Shown one piece after another: positions 1 to 7,406 of a stretch of DNA of 64,000 bases (the stretch's first letter is position 1; every line of letters begins with the position of its first letter). The notes beneath the pieces were generated by a model. That model saw only the letters and a list, made by a program, of their open reading frames with translations, was not told the DNA's origin and searched no databases. The stretch is from Roseibium aggregatum (GTDB taxonomy: Bacteria; Pseudomonadota; Alphaproteobacteria; Rhizobiales; Stappiaceae). The translations under genes and the position numbers were made by a program. The DNA lies in contig NZ_JABFCZ010000018.1 in the NCBI RefSeq assembly GCF_014692675.1, positions 1 through 64,000 of the forward strand, read 5' to 3'.

Positions 1-1
1 A

Positions 2-91
2 CAAGTGCAGTGCCTACTCGCCGCCACTGCCCAAAACATCAAAAAGATCGCAATGGCACTCACCAAAGCTCCGAAACAAGCTCCCGCGTGA
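2..91 (+). mobile_element. 3' end of an IS1182-like transposase gene (partial)
   Basis: Reading from base 2 gives 29 residues ending ...APKQAPA and a TGA at 89-91. The stretch QCLLAATAQNIKKIAMAL is the kind of C-terminus found in IS1182-family (IS5-like) DDE transposases, where this helix closes the protein. The gene is cut by the window edge, so its length, catalytic residues and left end cannot be seen. The right end of the element should lie between the stop codon and the chemoreceptor gene that ends at 255; I could not fix a terminal inverted repeat. Family assignment rests on recognition of the tail only. Confidence 0.65.
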
Positions 92-153
92 CAAAGACCA
101 GCGCGTAAAGGACCAAACGCAAAAACGCGGACAAGCGCCACAAAACCAAAGCC

Positions 154-187
154 AAAAAAACAAACCCGCCGAAAACGACGGGTTTGT
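154..187 (-). terminator. Rho-independent terminator, minus strand
   Basis: Bases 160-168 and 179-187 form a perfect 9-bp stem (ACAAACCCG/CGGGTTTGT). Inner pairs around a TTTT loop lengthen it on the minus strand, and seven T residues follow (A run at 154-160 on the plus strand). It lies about 70 nt downstream of the minus-strand chemoreceptor stop and would end that transcript. Confidence 0.7.
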
Positions 188-198
188 CAGCAGTCTGA

Positions 199-218
199 GG
201 CGCCCCTGGGCGCCTTTT
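199..218 (+). terminator. Short GC-rich hairpin with TTTT, plus strand
   Basis: GGCGCCC (199-205) pairs with GGGCGCC (208-214) across a 2-nt gap and is followed by TTTT at 215-218. It could stop plus-strand transcription coming from the transposase fragment, or be part of the right end of that element. The very tight loop and short T tract make it a weak call. Confidence 0.4.
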
Positions 219-254
219 CGTCATTCGATCTTGAGTTCGGTCCGGCCCGTCCGA

Positions 255-2192
255 TCAGGCCGCGGCGACGTCTTCCAGGAATTTCCGGATTTCCTCCTGA
301 AACCGCTCGGCATTTCCAAAGGCTTCATTGGTCTTGCTGAACAGCTCTTCCGCGGAACGGTTGGTCTCCACCACAGCCGCATCCAGCTGGCTGATATTTT
401 CCACAACGGAGCGGGTCCGGCTTGCCGTGCTTTGAATATTGGCGCTGATCTCCGATGTCGCAGCCCCCTGCTGCACGACGGCGGTCGCGATCGCACCGGT
501 ATATTCGTTCACTTCCTCCATCGTCCCCGCAATCCTGCCGATCGCGGTGACAGCCTCATCCGTCGATGCCTGGATCTCCGCAATCTGACTGGAAATTTCC
601 TCCGTCGCCTTGGAGGTCTGGTTCGCCAGTTCCTTGACCTCGGCAGCCACCACGGCAAAGCCCTTACCGGCTTCTCCGGCACGCGCCGCCTCGATTGTGG
701 CATTCAGCGCCAGGAGGTTGGTCTGTTCCGCGATCGCCTGGATCAGCGTGACGACCTCACCTATCTTCGAAGCAGCCGACGCCAGGCCCGCGACCTTCTG
801 GTTGGTGGTCTGAACTCCAGCCGTCGCATCCGTCACGATCGCCGTCGTGCGGTTGACCTGTTCGGAAATTTCCTGGGTCGAGGACGCCAGTTCCTCCGTC
901 GCGCTTGCAACGGACTGGACGTTTTCAGAAACCTCTTTCGAAGAGGAGGCAGCACCCCGGGCTTGTTCCGCGCTCGAGGAGGCAACACTGTCCAATACGC
1001 CCGCCGTATCCTGCAGGCTCCTGTTGGCATCGCTAAGCGCCGACAACAGATCGGCCGATGTCGAGCGGAAGCCTTCCACCAGCAACGTTACGCGTTCGGC
1101 ACGTTTATGACGCTGCTCTTGCTCTTCCACCTGAAACTCTTCAAGACGGATCTGTTCCTTGCGGTTGTCGCAGCAGACGGAAAGAGCACGGGCAATATCG
1201 CCCACTTCGTCCGGACGCGCGACGCCCTGGACATCCTGGTTCGGGTTGCCCTCTGCCAAAACCATCATCTGGGAGGTCACGGTGCGCAACGGCAGGAAAA
1301 TCGACCGCGTCGAATAAAAGAGTGAACCGCCGGCAATCAGCAACAGAACCAGACCAAGACCGATACCGGTCATGCGCGCGGAACTTGCAACGGCAAGATA
1401 GGCGCTCTGGTCCACCGCGATAATAGCCGTGGCAATCGGGTCACCAGAATAGTCAAGAACCGGCACCTGTTCGACAAAATATTTGTCGGAGCTATCCGAA
1501 ATTCCGCCCTTGGCAGTCTGCGTGAGAAGCGCCATGGGGTCCATGTTTTCGGGAAGCTGGTTACCGATGATTTCCGGCCCCTTCTCACCCTCACGCAAGA
1601 TTGCAAGGGGATAGCCAGTCTGCTTGGTGAATTCCTCGACAAAGAGCTTATGGAAGCCAAGACCGAACTCGACGGAACCGACATGCTTGCCTTTATTTAA
1701 CACCGGAACCACACCGCGAATTCCGATGCCGGCAACGCCTTTTTCAAGACCATGAATTGGCTTTAGATCTGTATTGGTTTGAACCACCGTCTTGCGGAAA
1801 CTGGAAAGGTCGTCGCCGAATTTTTCCGCATTGTGGACGCGCAGGAAACTCTCCGCCGGCGGCAGATGAAATTGGAACTGGCGGATTCCGTAATCGTTGC
1901 TCAGTTTTTTAAACTCGGGCACGAACTCGGCCGCCAGACCGTCCCTATCCTTGGCGGCAAACTTTTGCTGCACGCTGGTTTCACCGGCAACCAAGGCGGC
2001 CAGCAGAAGCGCTTGCCTGCTATCGCCTTCAATCCGAGCGTGCAACTGCTCCTTGGCGTTGGCAACTTCTCTTTGAAGCGCGATTTCGGTTAGATCCGAA
2101 GAAACCCATTGGGAGATGACAACTGCCGCTATCGAGCCTAGGAGAGCCAGGCCAAACATAACCAGGCTCAATCGTGCACGGATCGTTTTCAT
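255..2192 (-). CDS. Methyl-accepting chemotaxis protein with periplasmic Cache-type sensor
   Basis: A 645-aa membrane chemoreceptor that would signal through CheA/CheW. The N-terminus has a transmembrane helix (about residues 8-30), then a roughly 240-residue periplasmic domain with the segment [15 protein letters not shown], which resembles the double-Cache (dCache_3-type) sensors. A second helix near 275-300, a HAMP segment and a full cytoplasmic signalling domain follow; the tip [19 protein letters not shown] is intact. The C-terminus (FLEDVAAA) has no CheR-docking pentapeptide. The ATG at 2192 is preferred because AAGG lies 10 nt upstream; the GTG at 2201 overlaps that same AAGG. The gene stands alone on the minus strand, between an IS fragment and flaG. 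The ligand is unknown. Confidence 0.9.
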   Translation of the reverse strand: MKTIRARLSLVMFGLALLGSIAAVVISQWVSSDLTEIALQREVANAKEQLHARIEGDSRQALLLAALVAGETSVQQKFAAKDRDGLAAEFVPEFKKLSNDYGIRQFQFHLPPAESFLRVHNAEKFGDDLSSFRKTVVQTNTDLKPIHGLEKGVAGIGIRGVVPVLNKGKHVGSVEFGLGFHKLFVEEFTKQTGYPLAILREGEKGPEIIGNQLPENMDPMALLTQTAKGGISDSSDKYFVEQVPVLDYSGDPIATAIIAVDQSAYLAVASSARMTGIGLGLVLLLIAGGSLFYSTRSIFLPLRTVTSQMMVLAEGNPNQDVQGVARPDEVGDIARALSVCCDNRKEQIRLEEFQVEEQEQRHKRAERVTLLVEGFRSTSADLLSALSDANRSLQDTAGVLDSVASSSAEQARGAASSSKEVSENVQSVASATEELASSTQEISEQVNRTTAIVTDATAGVQTTNQKVAGLASAASKIGEVVTLIQAIAEQTNLLALNATIEAARAGEAGKGFAVVAAEVKELANQTSKATEEISSQIAEIQASTDEAVTAIGRIAGTMEEVNEYTGAIATAVVQQGAATSEISANIQSTASRTRSVVENISQLDAAVVETNRSAEELFSKTNEAFGNAERFQEEIRKFLEDVAAA

Positions 2193-2585
2193 TAGTTTCA
2201 CACCTTAAAACGGGGAAATTTCTACATTTATTTCACAATCTAATATTTGCATTTAGTTTATAGGAAATTAAATGCAGGACAGTTCTATATAGTACCGTTA
2301 GGTTAAGGGGGGGGGTCCGCACTGTAAAAATTTGCAATATATTCGCGTTTTTCTATATTTAAGCGAGAAAATACTATTAGAAGTAGACAGACCCTCGAAG
2401 CGATTCGCATTAAGAATCCCAGAAAAATCGCTAGTCGGATCAAGGCGTGAGCGAATCAGCACCAAACGCAGCGGCGATGTGAATAGCTAAAAATGTAAGC
2501 TTTCCGTTAACAGGGGATTCATTCCCCTACGTTATCATGCGTCAGATTACGGGTCATAATAGTATGCAACCCGGAGGATAGGACG
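2193..2585. other. Intergenic region between divergent mcp and flaG, with a G9 tract
   Basis: This AT-rich stretch holds the promoters of the divergent chemoreceptor and flaG genes. I see no reading frame worth calling. Notable items are a run of nine G at 2307-2315, an A/T-rich block at about 2330-2390, and a 6-bp hairpin (AGGGGA/TCCCCT) at 2512-2528 just upstream of flaG. Confidence 0.6.
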
Positions 2586-2999
2586 ATGGAAACGGGACTT
2601 GCCCGGCCGCCATTGCCGTCATACACGGCGATCACGCCGGCAACACGCGCTCCGGAGCGAAACGAGCCCGCAGCGAAAACAGATTTACCAGCATCCAACA
2701 CGGTGACGCCTGCAGCGCAAGGCGGCGGGTCCGCGCGCGCATCAAACGATAGAAACGGCGGCAGCCAGCAATATCCTGATCCGCGCGAACTGAGCAACAC
2801 TGGGCGCAAGCTGGAACACAAGATCATCGTCGATCAGGAAAGCAACAGCATCATCTACCAATCGACCGACAGCCTCTCAGGTGAAGTCGTTCGTCAGATC
2901 CCTAGCGAAGTGCTGCGAAAGCTACGCGCCTACGCCAAAACGATCACCGACCAGGCAAATGGCAATACGCCCCGTAAAGGCGTCGAGCGCACAGTCTAG
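2586..2999 (+). CDS. flaG: FlaG-like flagellar protein
   Basis: A 137-aa protein that begins a plus-strand flagellar block. The first 70 residues are Pro/Ala/Ser-rich and probably disordered. Residues about 75-118 carry the FlaG signature: a short beta segment (KIIVDQESNSIIYQ) followed by SGEVVRQIPSEVLRKL, where the R-Q-I-P pattern is typical. FlaG proteins influence filament length and flagellin behaviour; their exact biochemical role is unsettled. GGAGG lies 8 nt before the ATG. A strong terminator follows the stop, so the gene is probably monocistronic and separate from the flagellin genes next to it. Confidence 0.8.
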   Translation: METGLARPPLPSYTAITPATRAPERNEPAAKTDLPASNTVTPAAQGGGSARASNDRNGGSQQYPDPRELSNTGRKLEHKIIVDQESNSIIYQSTDSLSGEVVRQIPSEVLRKLRAYAKTITDQANGNTPRKGVERTV

Positions 3000-3027
3000 T
3001 TCAATATCGACATTCCGGCTTTCCACG

Positions 3028-3060
3028 AGGCCCGCTTCATCGCCATGAAGCGGGCCTTTT
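3028..3060 (+). terminator. Rho-independent terminator after flaG
   Basis: A perfect 13-bp stem (3028-3040 with 3045-3057, arms AGGCCCGCTTCAT and ATGAAGCGGGCCT) with loop CGCC is followed by TTTT. It isolates flaG from the first flagellin. Confidence 0.9.
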
Positions 3061-3235
3061 GCCGCTTCACGGCCCTCGCCCCCCTCATAGCTAATAAAAG
3101 TAAAATAAATTTGGTTAATAGTTTAATGTTTGATATCAAATGTATTAACTATAACTATTAATCATATAATTTCACATTTATTTAAAGTTAAAACGCAGTA
3201 ACCAAGATAATTAGGATTAGATACAAATTTAAACG

Positions 3236-3289
3236 ACAGAGTTCACTCGTCATTCAGGAAGAATGACTTTGTAACAGAAGGAACTCTGT
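3236..3289 (+). promoter_or_regulatory. Structured leader of flagellin 1: AGGAA-loop hairpin inside an RBS-masking stem
   Basis: An inner hairpin (GTCATTC 3249-3255, loop AGGAA 3256-3260, GAATGAC 3261-3267) sits inside an outer perfect 9-bp stem, ACAGAGTTC (3236-3244) with GAACTCTGT (3281-3289). The outer stem ends one base before the ATG at 3291 and takes in part of the AAGGA ribosome-binding site (3278-3282). Folding would restrict translation initiation. The AGGAA loop recurs in the leaders of flagellins 2-4, which suggests recognition by a protein such as FlbT. Confidence 0.7.
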
Positions 3290-3290
3290 A

Positions 3291-4442
3291 ATGAGTAATA
3301 TCACTCTGTCCGCTGCAGTGCGGTCGAACCTCACTTCACTTCAGGCAACTTCCAACCTTTTGAGCTCCGTTCAGGAAAAGCTCTCCACCGGCAAGAAGGT
3401 CAATTCGGCTCTAGACAATCCGAACTCCTTCTTCACGGCAAAGGGTCTGGACAACCGTGCAAATGACCTGGCTTCCCTGCTCGATGATCAGGGCCAGGCC
3501 GTGCAGACTCTGAAGGCAGCCGACAAGGGCATCACGTCCATCTCGGATCTGGTCGACGCCGCAAAGGCAAAAGCCAACCAGGCCCTGCAGTCGTCCTCTC
3601 AGAAGGAACGCAAGCAGTATGCCTCCGAGTACAACCAGCTGCTCACCCAGATTGAGGACATTGCCAAGGACTCCTCCTACAAGGGCAAGAACCTGCTCGG
3701 CGGAACCGGCAACGACCTCAAGGTGACCTTCAACGAGACGGGCTCTTCCAGCCTGTCGGTTTCGTCGGTTGACTATACGGACACGACCAGCTCGGTCGGC
3801 CTGAACCTGTCCGACCTGGCAGCAGGTGTGTCGGGTTCGGCGACGCTCCAGATCTCTGGCGCTTCGACCACTACGGCTCTGACCGCCGGCGACACCCTGA
3901 CAACCTCCGGCAAATTCGCTGCTGGTGACGTCCTGAAGCTGACGGACAGCACCGGTACCGAACTGGGCAGCCTCACCGTATCCGCCACGACCAAGGTTTC
4001 CGACTTCACGGCCTTTGTGAACGGCACCTCGGGCACCAGCGGCTCGCTCACCGGTACGACCTTCACTCTGAACGCCGATTTCGAGGTCTCCTTATCCTCG
4101 TCCAATACCGGCTTTACAACGGTGTCGACAACGCACGCTTCGACCAACGGCTTCTCAACGGATGCCAAGATCGAGGCGCAGCTATCGAAACTGCAAACGG
4201 CCCAAAACACATTGCGTGCGCAGGCCTCCAGCTTCGGTACCAACCTGTCCATCGTGCAGAACCGTCAGGACTTCACCAAGAGCCTGATCAACACGCTGCA
4301 GGAAGGTGCTGGCAAGCTGACCCTCGCCGACACCAACGAGGAAGGCGCGAACCTGCTCGCCCTGCAGACCCAGCAGTCGCTGGCTTCGACCTCGCTGTCT
4401 CTGGCAGCTCAGGCCGACAAGAACGTTCTGCGTCTCTTCTAA
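3291..4442 (+). CDS. Flagellin 1 (383 aa)
   Basis: Filament subunit. The N-terminal D0/D1 helices (residues 1-150) carry ITLSAAVRSNLTSLQ and STGKKVNSALDNPNSFF. The C-terminal D1/D0 segment ends ALQTQQSLASTSLSLAAQ then ADKNVLRLF, as in alphaproteobacterial flagellins. The middle (about 160-285) is a Thr/Ser-rich variable domain exposed on the filament. It is the first of five tandem flagellin genes and is nearly identical to copies 2 and 3 at both ends, so the three arose by recent duplication or are kept alike by gene conversion. The ATG is set by AAGGA 8 nt upstream; that site is masked by leader pairing. A terminator follows, so each flagellin has its own transcript end. Confidence 0.95.
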   Translation: MSNITLSAAVRSNLTSLQATSNLLSSVQEKLSTGKKVNSALDNPNSFFTAKGLDNRANDLASLLDDQGQAVQTLKAADKGITSISDLVDAAKAKANQALQSSSQKERKQYASEYNQLLTQIEDIAKDSSYKGKNLLGGTGNDLKVTFNETGSSSLSVSSVDYTDTTSSVGLNLSDLAAGVSGSATLQISGASTTTALTAGDTLTTSGKFAAGDVLKLTDSTGTELGSLTVSATTKVSDFTAFVNGTSGTSGSLTGTTFTLNADFEVSLSSSNTGFTTVSTTHASTNGFSTDAKIEAQLSKLQTAQNTLRAQASSFGTNLSIVQNRQDFTKSLINTLQEGAGKLTLADTNEEGANLLALQTQQSLASTSLSLAAQADKNVLRLF

Positions 4443-4465
4443 GGAAAACCAAATAAAACAAGTAG

Positions 4466-4491
4466 ATGGCGGGGAATACCCCGCCATTTAT
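4466..4491 (+). terminator. Terminator after flagellin 1
   Basis: ATGGCGGGG (4466-4474), loop AATA, CCCCGCCAT (4479-4487), then TTATTTATTT. A 9-bp stem with a T-rich tail. Confidence 0.85.
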
Positions 4492-4511
4492 TTATTTAAA
4501 TTCAATTTGCA

Positions 4512-4539
4512 TTAAGGTTATAAACTTAGTAACCATATA
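4512..4539 (+). promoter_or_regulatory. Candidate promoter block of flagellin 2
   Basis: TTAAGGTTA (4512-4520) and TAACCATATA (4530-4539) recur at nearly the same spacing upstream of flagellin 3 (5858-5884), in otherwise diverged sequence. The conserved two-part block, 90-120 nt before the start codon, looks like a shared promoter or activator site. The sigma factor is not identifiable by eye. Confidence 0.4.
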
Positions 4540-4581
4540 CATTTACGTTTGTTTACTTTTAGCCATGCAGTCTTCCTTTCG

Positions 4582-4624
4582 CGAACCCAGGAAGGTGTTC
4601 GTTCTACGTAATCCTAGAAAGGAT
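4582..4624 (+). promoter_or_regulatory. Structured leader of flagellin 2: AGGAA-loop hairpin plus RBS hairpin
   Basis: Hairpin A: CGAAC (4582-4586) and CC (4587-4588) pair with GG (4594-4595) and GTTCG (4597-4601), with loop AGGAA (4589-4593) and a single bulged T. Hairpin B: ATCCT (4611-4615), tetraloop AGAA, AGGAT (4620-4624), which buries the Shine-Dalgarno AAGGA located 8 nt before the ATG at 4632. Hairpin B is repeated exactly in the flagellin 3 leader. Confidence 0.65.
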
Positions 4625-4631
4625 AATTACC

Positions 4632-5786
4632 ATGGCGAGTAACGTCACTCTGTCCGCCGCTGTGCGGTCAAACCTCAATGCACTTCAGGCTACTTCCAAC
4701 CTTTTGAGCTCCGTCCAGGAAAAGCTCTCCACCGGTAAGAAGGTCAATTCGGCGCTCGACAACCCGAACTCCTTCTTCACGGCAAAAGGTCTCGAAAACC
4801 GCGCCAACGACCTTTCCTCCCTGCTCGATGACCAGGGCCAGGCCGTACAGACGCTGAAAGCAGCCGACAAGGGCATCACCTCTATCTCGGATCTGGTCGA
4901 CGCCGCAAAGGCAAAGGCCAACCAGGCGCTGCAGTCGTCCTCTCAGAAGGAACGCAAGCAGTTTGCTACCGAGTACAACCAGCTGCTCACTCAGATCGAG
5001 GACATTGCCAAGGACTCCTCCTACAAGGGTAAGAACCTGCTTGGCGGTACCGGCAACGACCTGAAGGTGACCTTCAACGAGAAAAATACCTCCTCGTTGT
5101 CGATCTCCTCGGTCGATTACACGGACACGACCAGCTCGGTCGGTCTGAACCTGTCCGACCTGGCATCAGGTGTGGCCGGCACGGCGACGCTCCAGATCTA
5201 TGGCGCTTCAAGCACCACAGCCCTGTCCTCCACCAACACCTTGACCACTGCACAACAGTTCTCTGTTGGCGATGTCGTCAAGCTGACGGACAGCACCGGC
5301 ACCGAACTGGGCAGCCTCACCGTTGATGCGAACACGAAGGTGTCCGATTTCACGAACTTCGTGAACAACACTTCAGGCACCAGCGGTTCGCTGACGGGTA
5401 CGACCTTCACCCTGACGGCTGACTACGAGGTCTCCCTGTCCTCGTCCACCAGTGGTTTCACCACCACTTCGACGACCCACGCATCGACCAACGGCTTCTC
5501 GACCGACGCTAAGATCGAGTCCCAGTTGTCGAAGCTTCAGACGGCCCAAAACACCTTGCGTGCACAGGCTTCGACCTTTGGTACCAACCTGTCCATCGTG
5601 CAGAATCGTCAGGATTTCACCAAGAACCTGATCAACACGTTGCAGGAAGGTGCGGGCAAGCTGACCCTGGCCGACACCAACGAAGAAGGTGCGAACGTTC
5701 TGGCTCTGCAAACCCAGCAGTCTCTGGCATCGACCTCGCTGTCTCTAGCAGCCCAGGCCGACAAGAACGTCCTGCGTCTCTTCTAA
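4632..5786 (+). CDS. Flagellin 2 (384 aa)
   Basis: Filament subunit, closely matching flagellin 1 over residues 1-150 and the last 90 residues. Differences cluster in the central Ser/Thr-rich domain (about 150-285), for example TLQIYGASSTTALSSTNTL. The start MASNVTLSAAVRSNLNALQ is backed by AAAGGA 8 nt upstream, inside the RBS hairpin of the leader. The gene has its own upstream block shared with flagellin 3 and its own terminator. Having several near-identical flagellins is common in rhizobia and relatives, which build complex filaments from more than one subunit type. Confidence 0.95.
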   Translation: MASNVTLSAAVRSNLNALQATSNLLSSVQEKLSTGKKVNSALDNPNSFFTAKGLENRANDLSSLLDDQGQAVQTLKAADKGITSISDLVDAAKAKANQALQSSSQKERKQFATEYNQLLTQIEDIAKDSSYKGKNLLGGTGNDLKVTFNEKNTSSLSISSVDYTDTTSSVGLNLSDLASGVAGTATLQIYGASSTTALSSTNTLTTAQQFSVGDVVKLTDSTGTELGSLTVDANTKVSDFTNFVNNTSGTSGSLTGTTFTLTADYEVSLSSSTSGFTTTSTTHASTNGFSTDAKIESQLSKLQTAQNTLRAQASTFGTNLSIVQNRQDFTKNLINTLQEGAGKLTLADTNEEGANVLALQTQQSLASTSLSLAAQADKNVLRLF

Positions 5787-5812
5787 GAAGGTCTCAGGAA
5801 CCTCAAACAGCG

Positions 5813-5842
5813 AAGCGGCGGGCCTCGGTCCGCCGCTTTTTT
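5813..5842 (+). terminator. Terminator after flagellin 2
   Basis: AAGCGGCGG (5813-5821) pairs with CCGCCGCTT (5830-5838) around an 8-nt loop and leads into a run of T. Confidence 0.85.
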
Positions 5843-5857
5843 GACCGCAACACTTTG

Positions 5858-5884
5858 TTAAGGTTAACCGCCGCTAACCATATA
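5858..5884 (+). promoter_or_regulatory. Candidate promoter block of flagellin 3
   Basis: TTAAGGTTA (5858-5866) and TAACCATATA (5875-5884) match the flagellin 2 upstream block with one base less spacing, and both are followed by a TTTACG-like string. Shared position and sequence support a common control site. Confidence 0.4.
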
Positions 5885-5927
5885 TTTTTACGAACTATTT
5901 TCCTGAACAGACCATTGATTGAGCCCG

Positions 5928-5970
5928 AGACCCAGGACGGGTCTTTGTTTTGCGTAATCCTAGAAAGGAT
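5928..5970 (+). promoter_or_regulatory. Structured leader of flagellin 3: AGGAC-loop hairpin plus RBS hairpin
   Basis: Hairpin A: AGACCC (5928-5933), loop AGGAC (5934-5938), GGGTCT (5939-5944). Hairpin B: ATCCT (5957-5961), AGAA, AGGAT (5966-5970), identical to that in flagellin 2, masking the Shine-Dalgarno of the ATG at 5976. Stem A shares no sequence with the stems of the other leaders although the loop is kept. Confidence 0.7.
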
Positions 5971-5975
5971 CAAAT

Positions 5976-7130
5976 ATGTCGAGTAATGTTACTCTCTCCG
6001 CCGCAGTGCGTTCGAATCTCTCCGCACTTCAGGCAACTTCCAACCTTTTAAGCTCCGTTCAGGAAAAGCTCTCCACCGGCAAGAAGGTCAATTCGGCTCT
6101 CGATAACCCGAACTCCTTCTTTACGGCAAAAGGTCTCGAAAACCGCGCCAGCGACCTCTCCGCCCTGCTTGATGATCAGGGCCAGGCCGTGCAGACGCTG
6201 AAAGCCGCCGACAAAGGCATCACCTCGATATCGGATCTGGTCGACTCCGCAAAGGCAAAGGCCAACCAGGCCCTGCAGTCCTCCTCGCAGAAGGAACGCA
6301 AGCAGTTTGCCACCGAGTACAACCAGCTCCTCACCCAGATCCAGGACATCGCCAAGGACTCCTCCTACAAGGGCAAGAACCTTCTTGGCGGCACCGGCAA
6401 TGACCTGAAGGTGACCTTCAACGAGAAAAACACTTCCTCGTTGACGATCTCTGCGGTCGATTACACCAACACGAGCAGCTCGGTCGGCCTGAACCTGTCG
6501 AGCTTGGCATCGGGCACGACCGGTACGGCGACGCTCCAAATCCATGGCGCTTCGACCACCACTGCCCTGTCCTCCACCAACGCCCTGACCACCGACAGCC
6601 AGTTCGCCGTCGGCGACGTGCTGAAGCTGACGGACAGCACCGGCACCGAACTGGGCAGCCTCACCGTCTCCGCTACTACCAAGGTGTCCGACTTCACGAA
6701 CTTCGTGAATAGCACCTCCGGCACAAGCGGCTCGCTGTCGGGCACGACCTTCACCCTGCACTCCGACTACGAGGTCACCCTCTCGTCCTCCAGCACGACC
6801 CCGGCGGATGTTTCGACGACCCACTCCTCGACCAACGGCTTCTCCACCGACGCCAAGATCGAGGCGCAGTTGACAAAGCTGCAGACGGCCCAAAACACCT
6901 TGCGTGCGCAGGCCTCCAGCTTCGGTACCAACCTGTCCATCGTGCAGAACCGTCAGGACTTCACCAAAAACCTGATCAACACGCTGCAGGAAGGTGCTGG
7001 CAAGCTGACCCTCGCCGACACCAACGAGGAAGGTGCCAACGTTCTCGCCCTGCAGACCCAGCAGTCGCTGGCTTCGACCTCGCTGTCTCTCGCAGCACAG
7101 GCCGATAAGAACGTTCTGCGTCTCTTCTAA
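5976..7130 (+). CDS. Flagellin 3 (384 aa)
   Basis: Filament subunit, third of the three short, highly similar copies. It keeps the same D0/D1 ends (VTLSAAVRSNLSALQ at the start, NVLRLF at the end) and a diverged central domain with HSDYEVTLSSSSTTPADV. ATG 5976 follows AAAGGA with the Shine-Dalgarno inside a hairpin. The region 5' of the gene shares both a promoter-like block and leader hairpins with flagellin 2, so these two copies are probably controlled together. A terminator follows at 7158. Confidence 0.95.
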   Translation: MSSNVTLSAAVRSNLSALQATSNLLSSVQEKLSTGKKVNSALDNPNSFFTAKGLENRASDLSALLDDQGQAVQTLKAADKGITSISDLVDSAKAKANQALQSSSQKERKQFATEYNQLLTQIQDIAKDSSYKGKNLLGGTGNDLKVTFNEKNTSSLTISAVDYTNTSSSVGLNLSSLASGTTGTATLQIHGASTTTALSSTNALTTDSQFAVGDVLKLTDSTGTELGSLTVSATTKVSDFTNFVNSTSGTSGSLSGTTFTLHSDYEVTLSSSSTTPADVSTTHSSTNGFSTDAKIEAQLTKLQTAQNTLRAQASSFGTNLSIVQNRQDFTKNLINTLQEGAGKLTLADTNEEGANVLALQTQQSLASTSLSLAAQADKNVLRLF

Positions 7131-7157
7131 GCCAACTAATAACAATCCACACATTGA

Positions 7158-7185
7158 AACGGCGGGCCACGGTCCGCCGTTTTTT
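7158..7185 (+). terminator. Terminator after flagellin 3
   Basis: AACGGCGG (7158-7165) pairs with CCGCCGTT (7174-7181) and is followed by TTTT. Confidence 0.85.
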
Positions 7186-7326
7186 ATTACCTCCCCCTTC
7201 GAATTTCCGCCGCTTTATTGCGCCTTTCGGGCCTCCCTTCCCTGCATAACCACCTTTGTGCGATCGCCCGCCAATTCAATGCGTTAACCCTGCATTAACC
7301 CTAAATTGCAAGGAGTTAACCATTGA

Positions 7327-7374
7327 TTAGGATTAACAAACCATGATCCTAACCAACCTGCTCAGGACGAGCAG
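7327..7374 (+). promoter_or_regulatory. Structured leader of flagellin 4: AGGAC-loop hairpin
   Basis: CTGCTC (7358-7363), loop AGGAC (7364-7368), GAGCAG (7369-7374): a perfect 6-bp stem with the same loop as flagellin 3. Upstream, TTAGGAT (7327-7333) and ATCCTAA (7346-7352) form another 7-bp inverted repeat. A second AGGAA at 7390-7394 lies between short CCC and GGG arms and overlaps the likely ribosome-binding site of the ATG at 7407. Confidence 0.65.
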
Positions 7375-7406
7375 CAGAACATGGGACCCAGGAAAGGGAA
7401 ACACTA

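Noticed and set aside
6048..7154. Minus-strand open frame of about 370 codons opposite flagellin 3
   Set aside because: Antisense shadow of a conserved flagellin; the translation is Gly/Val-rich without a recognisable fold.
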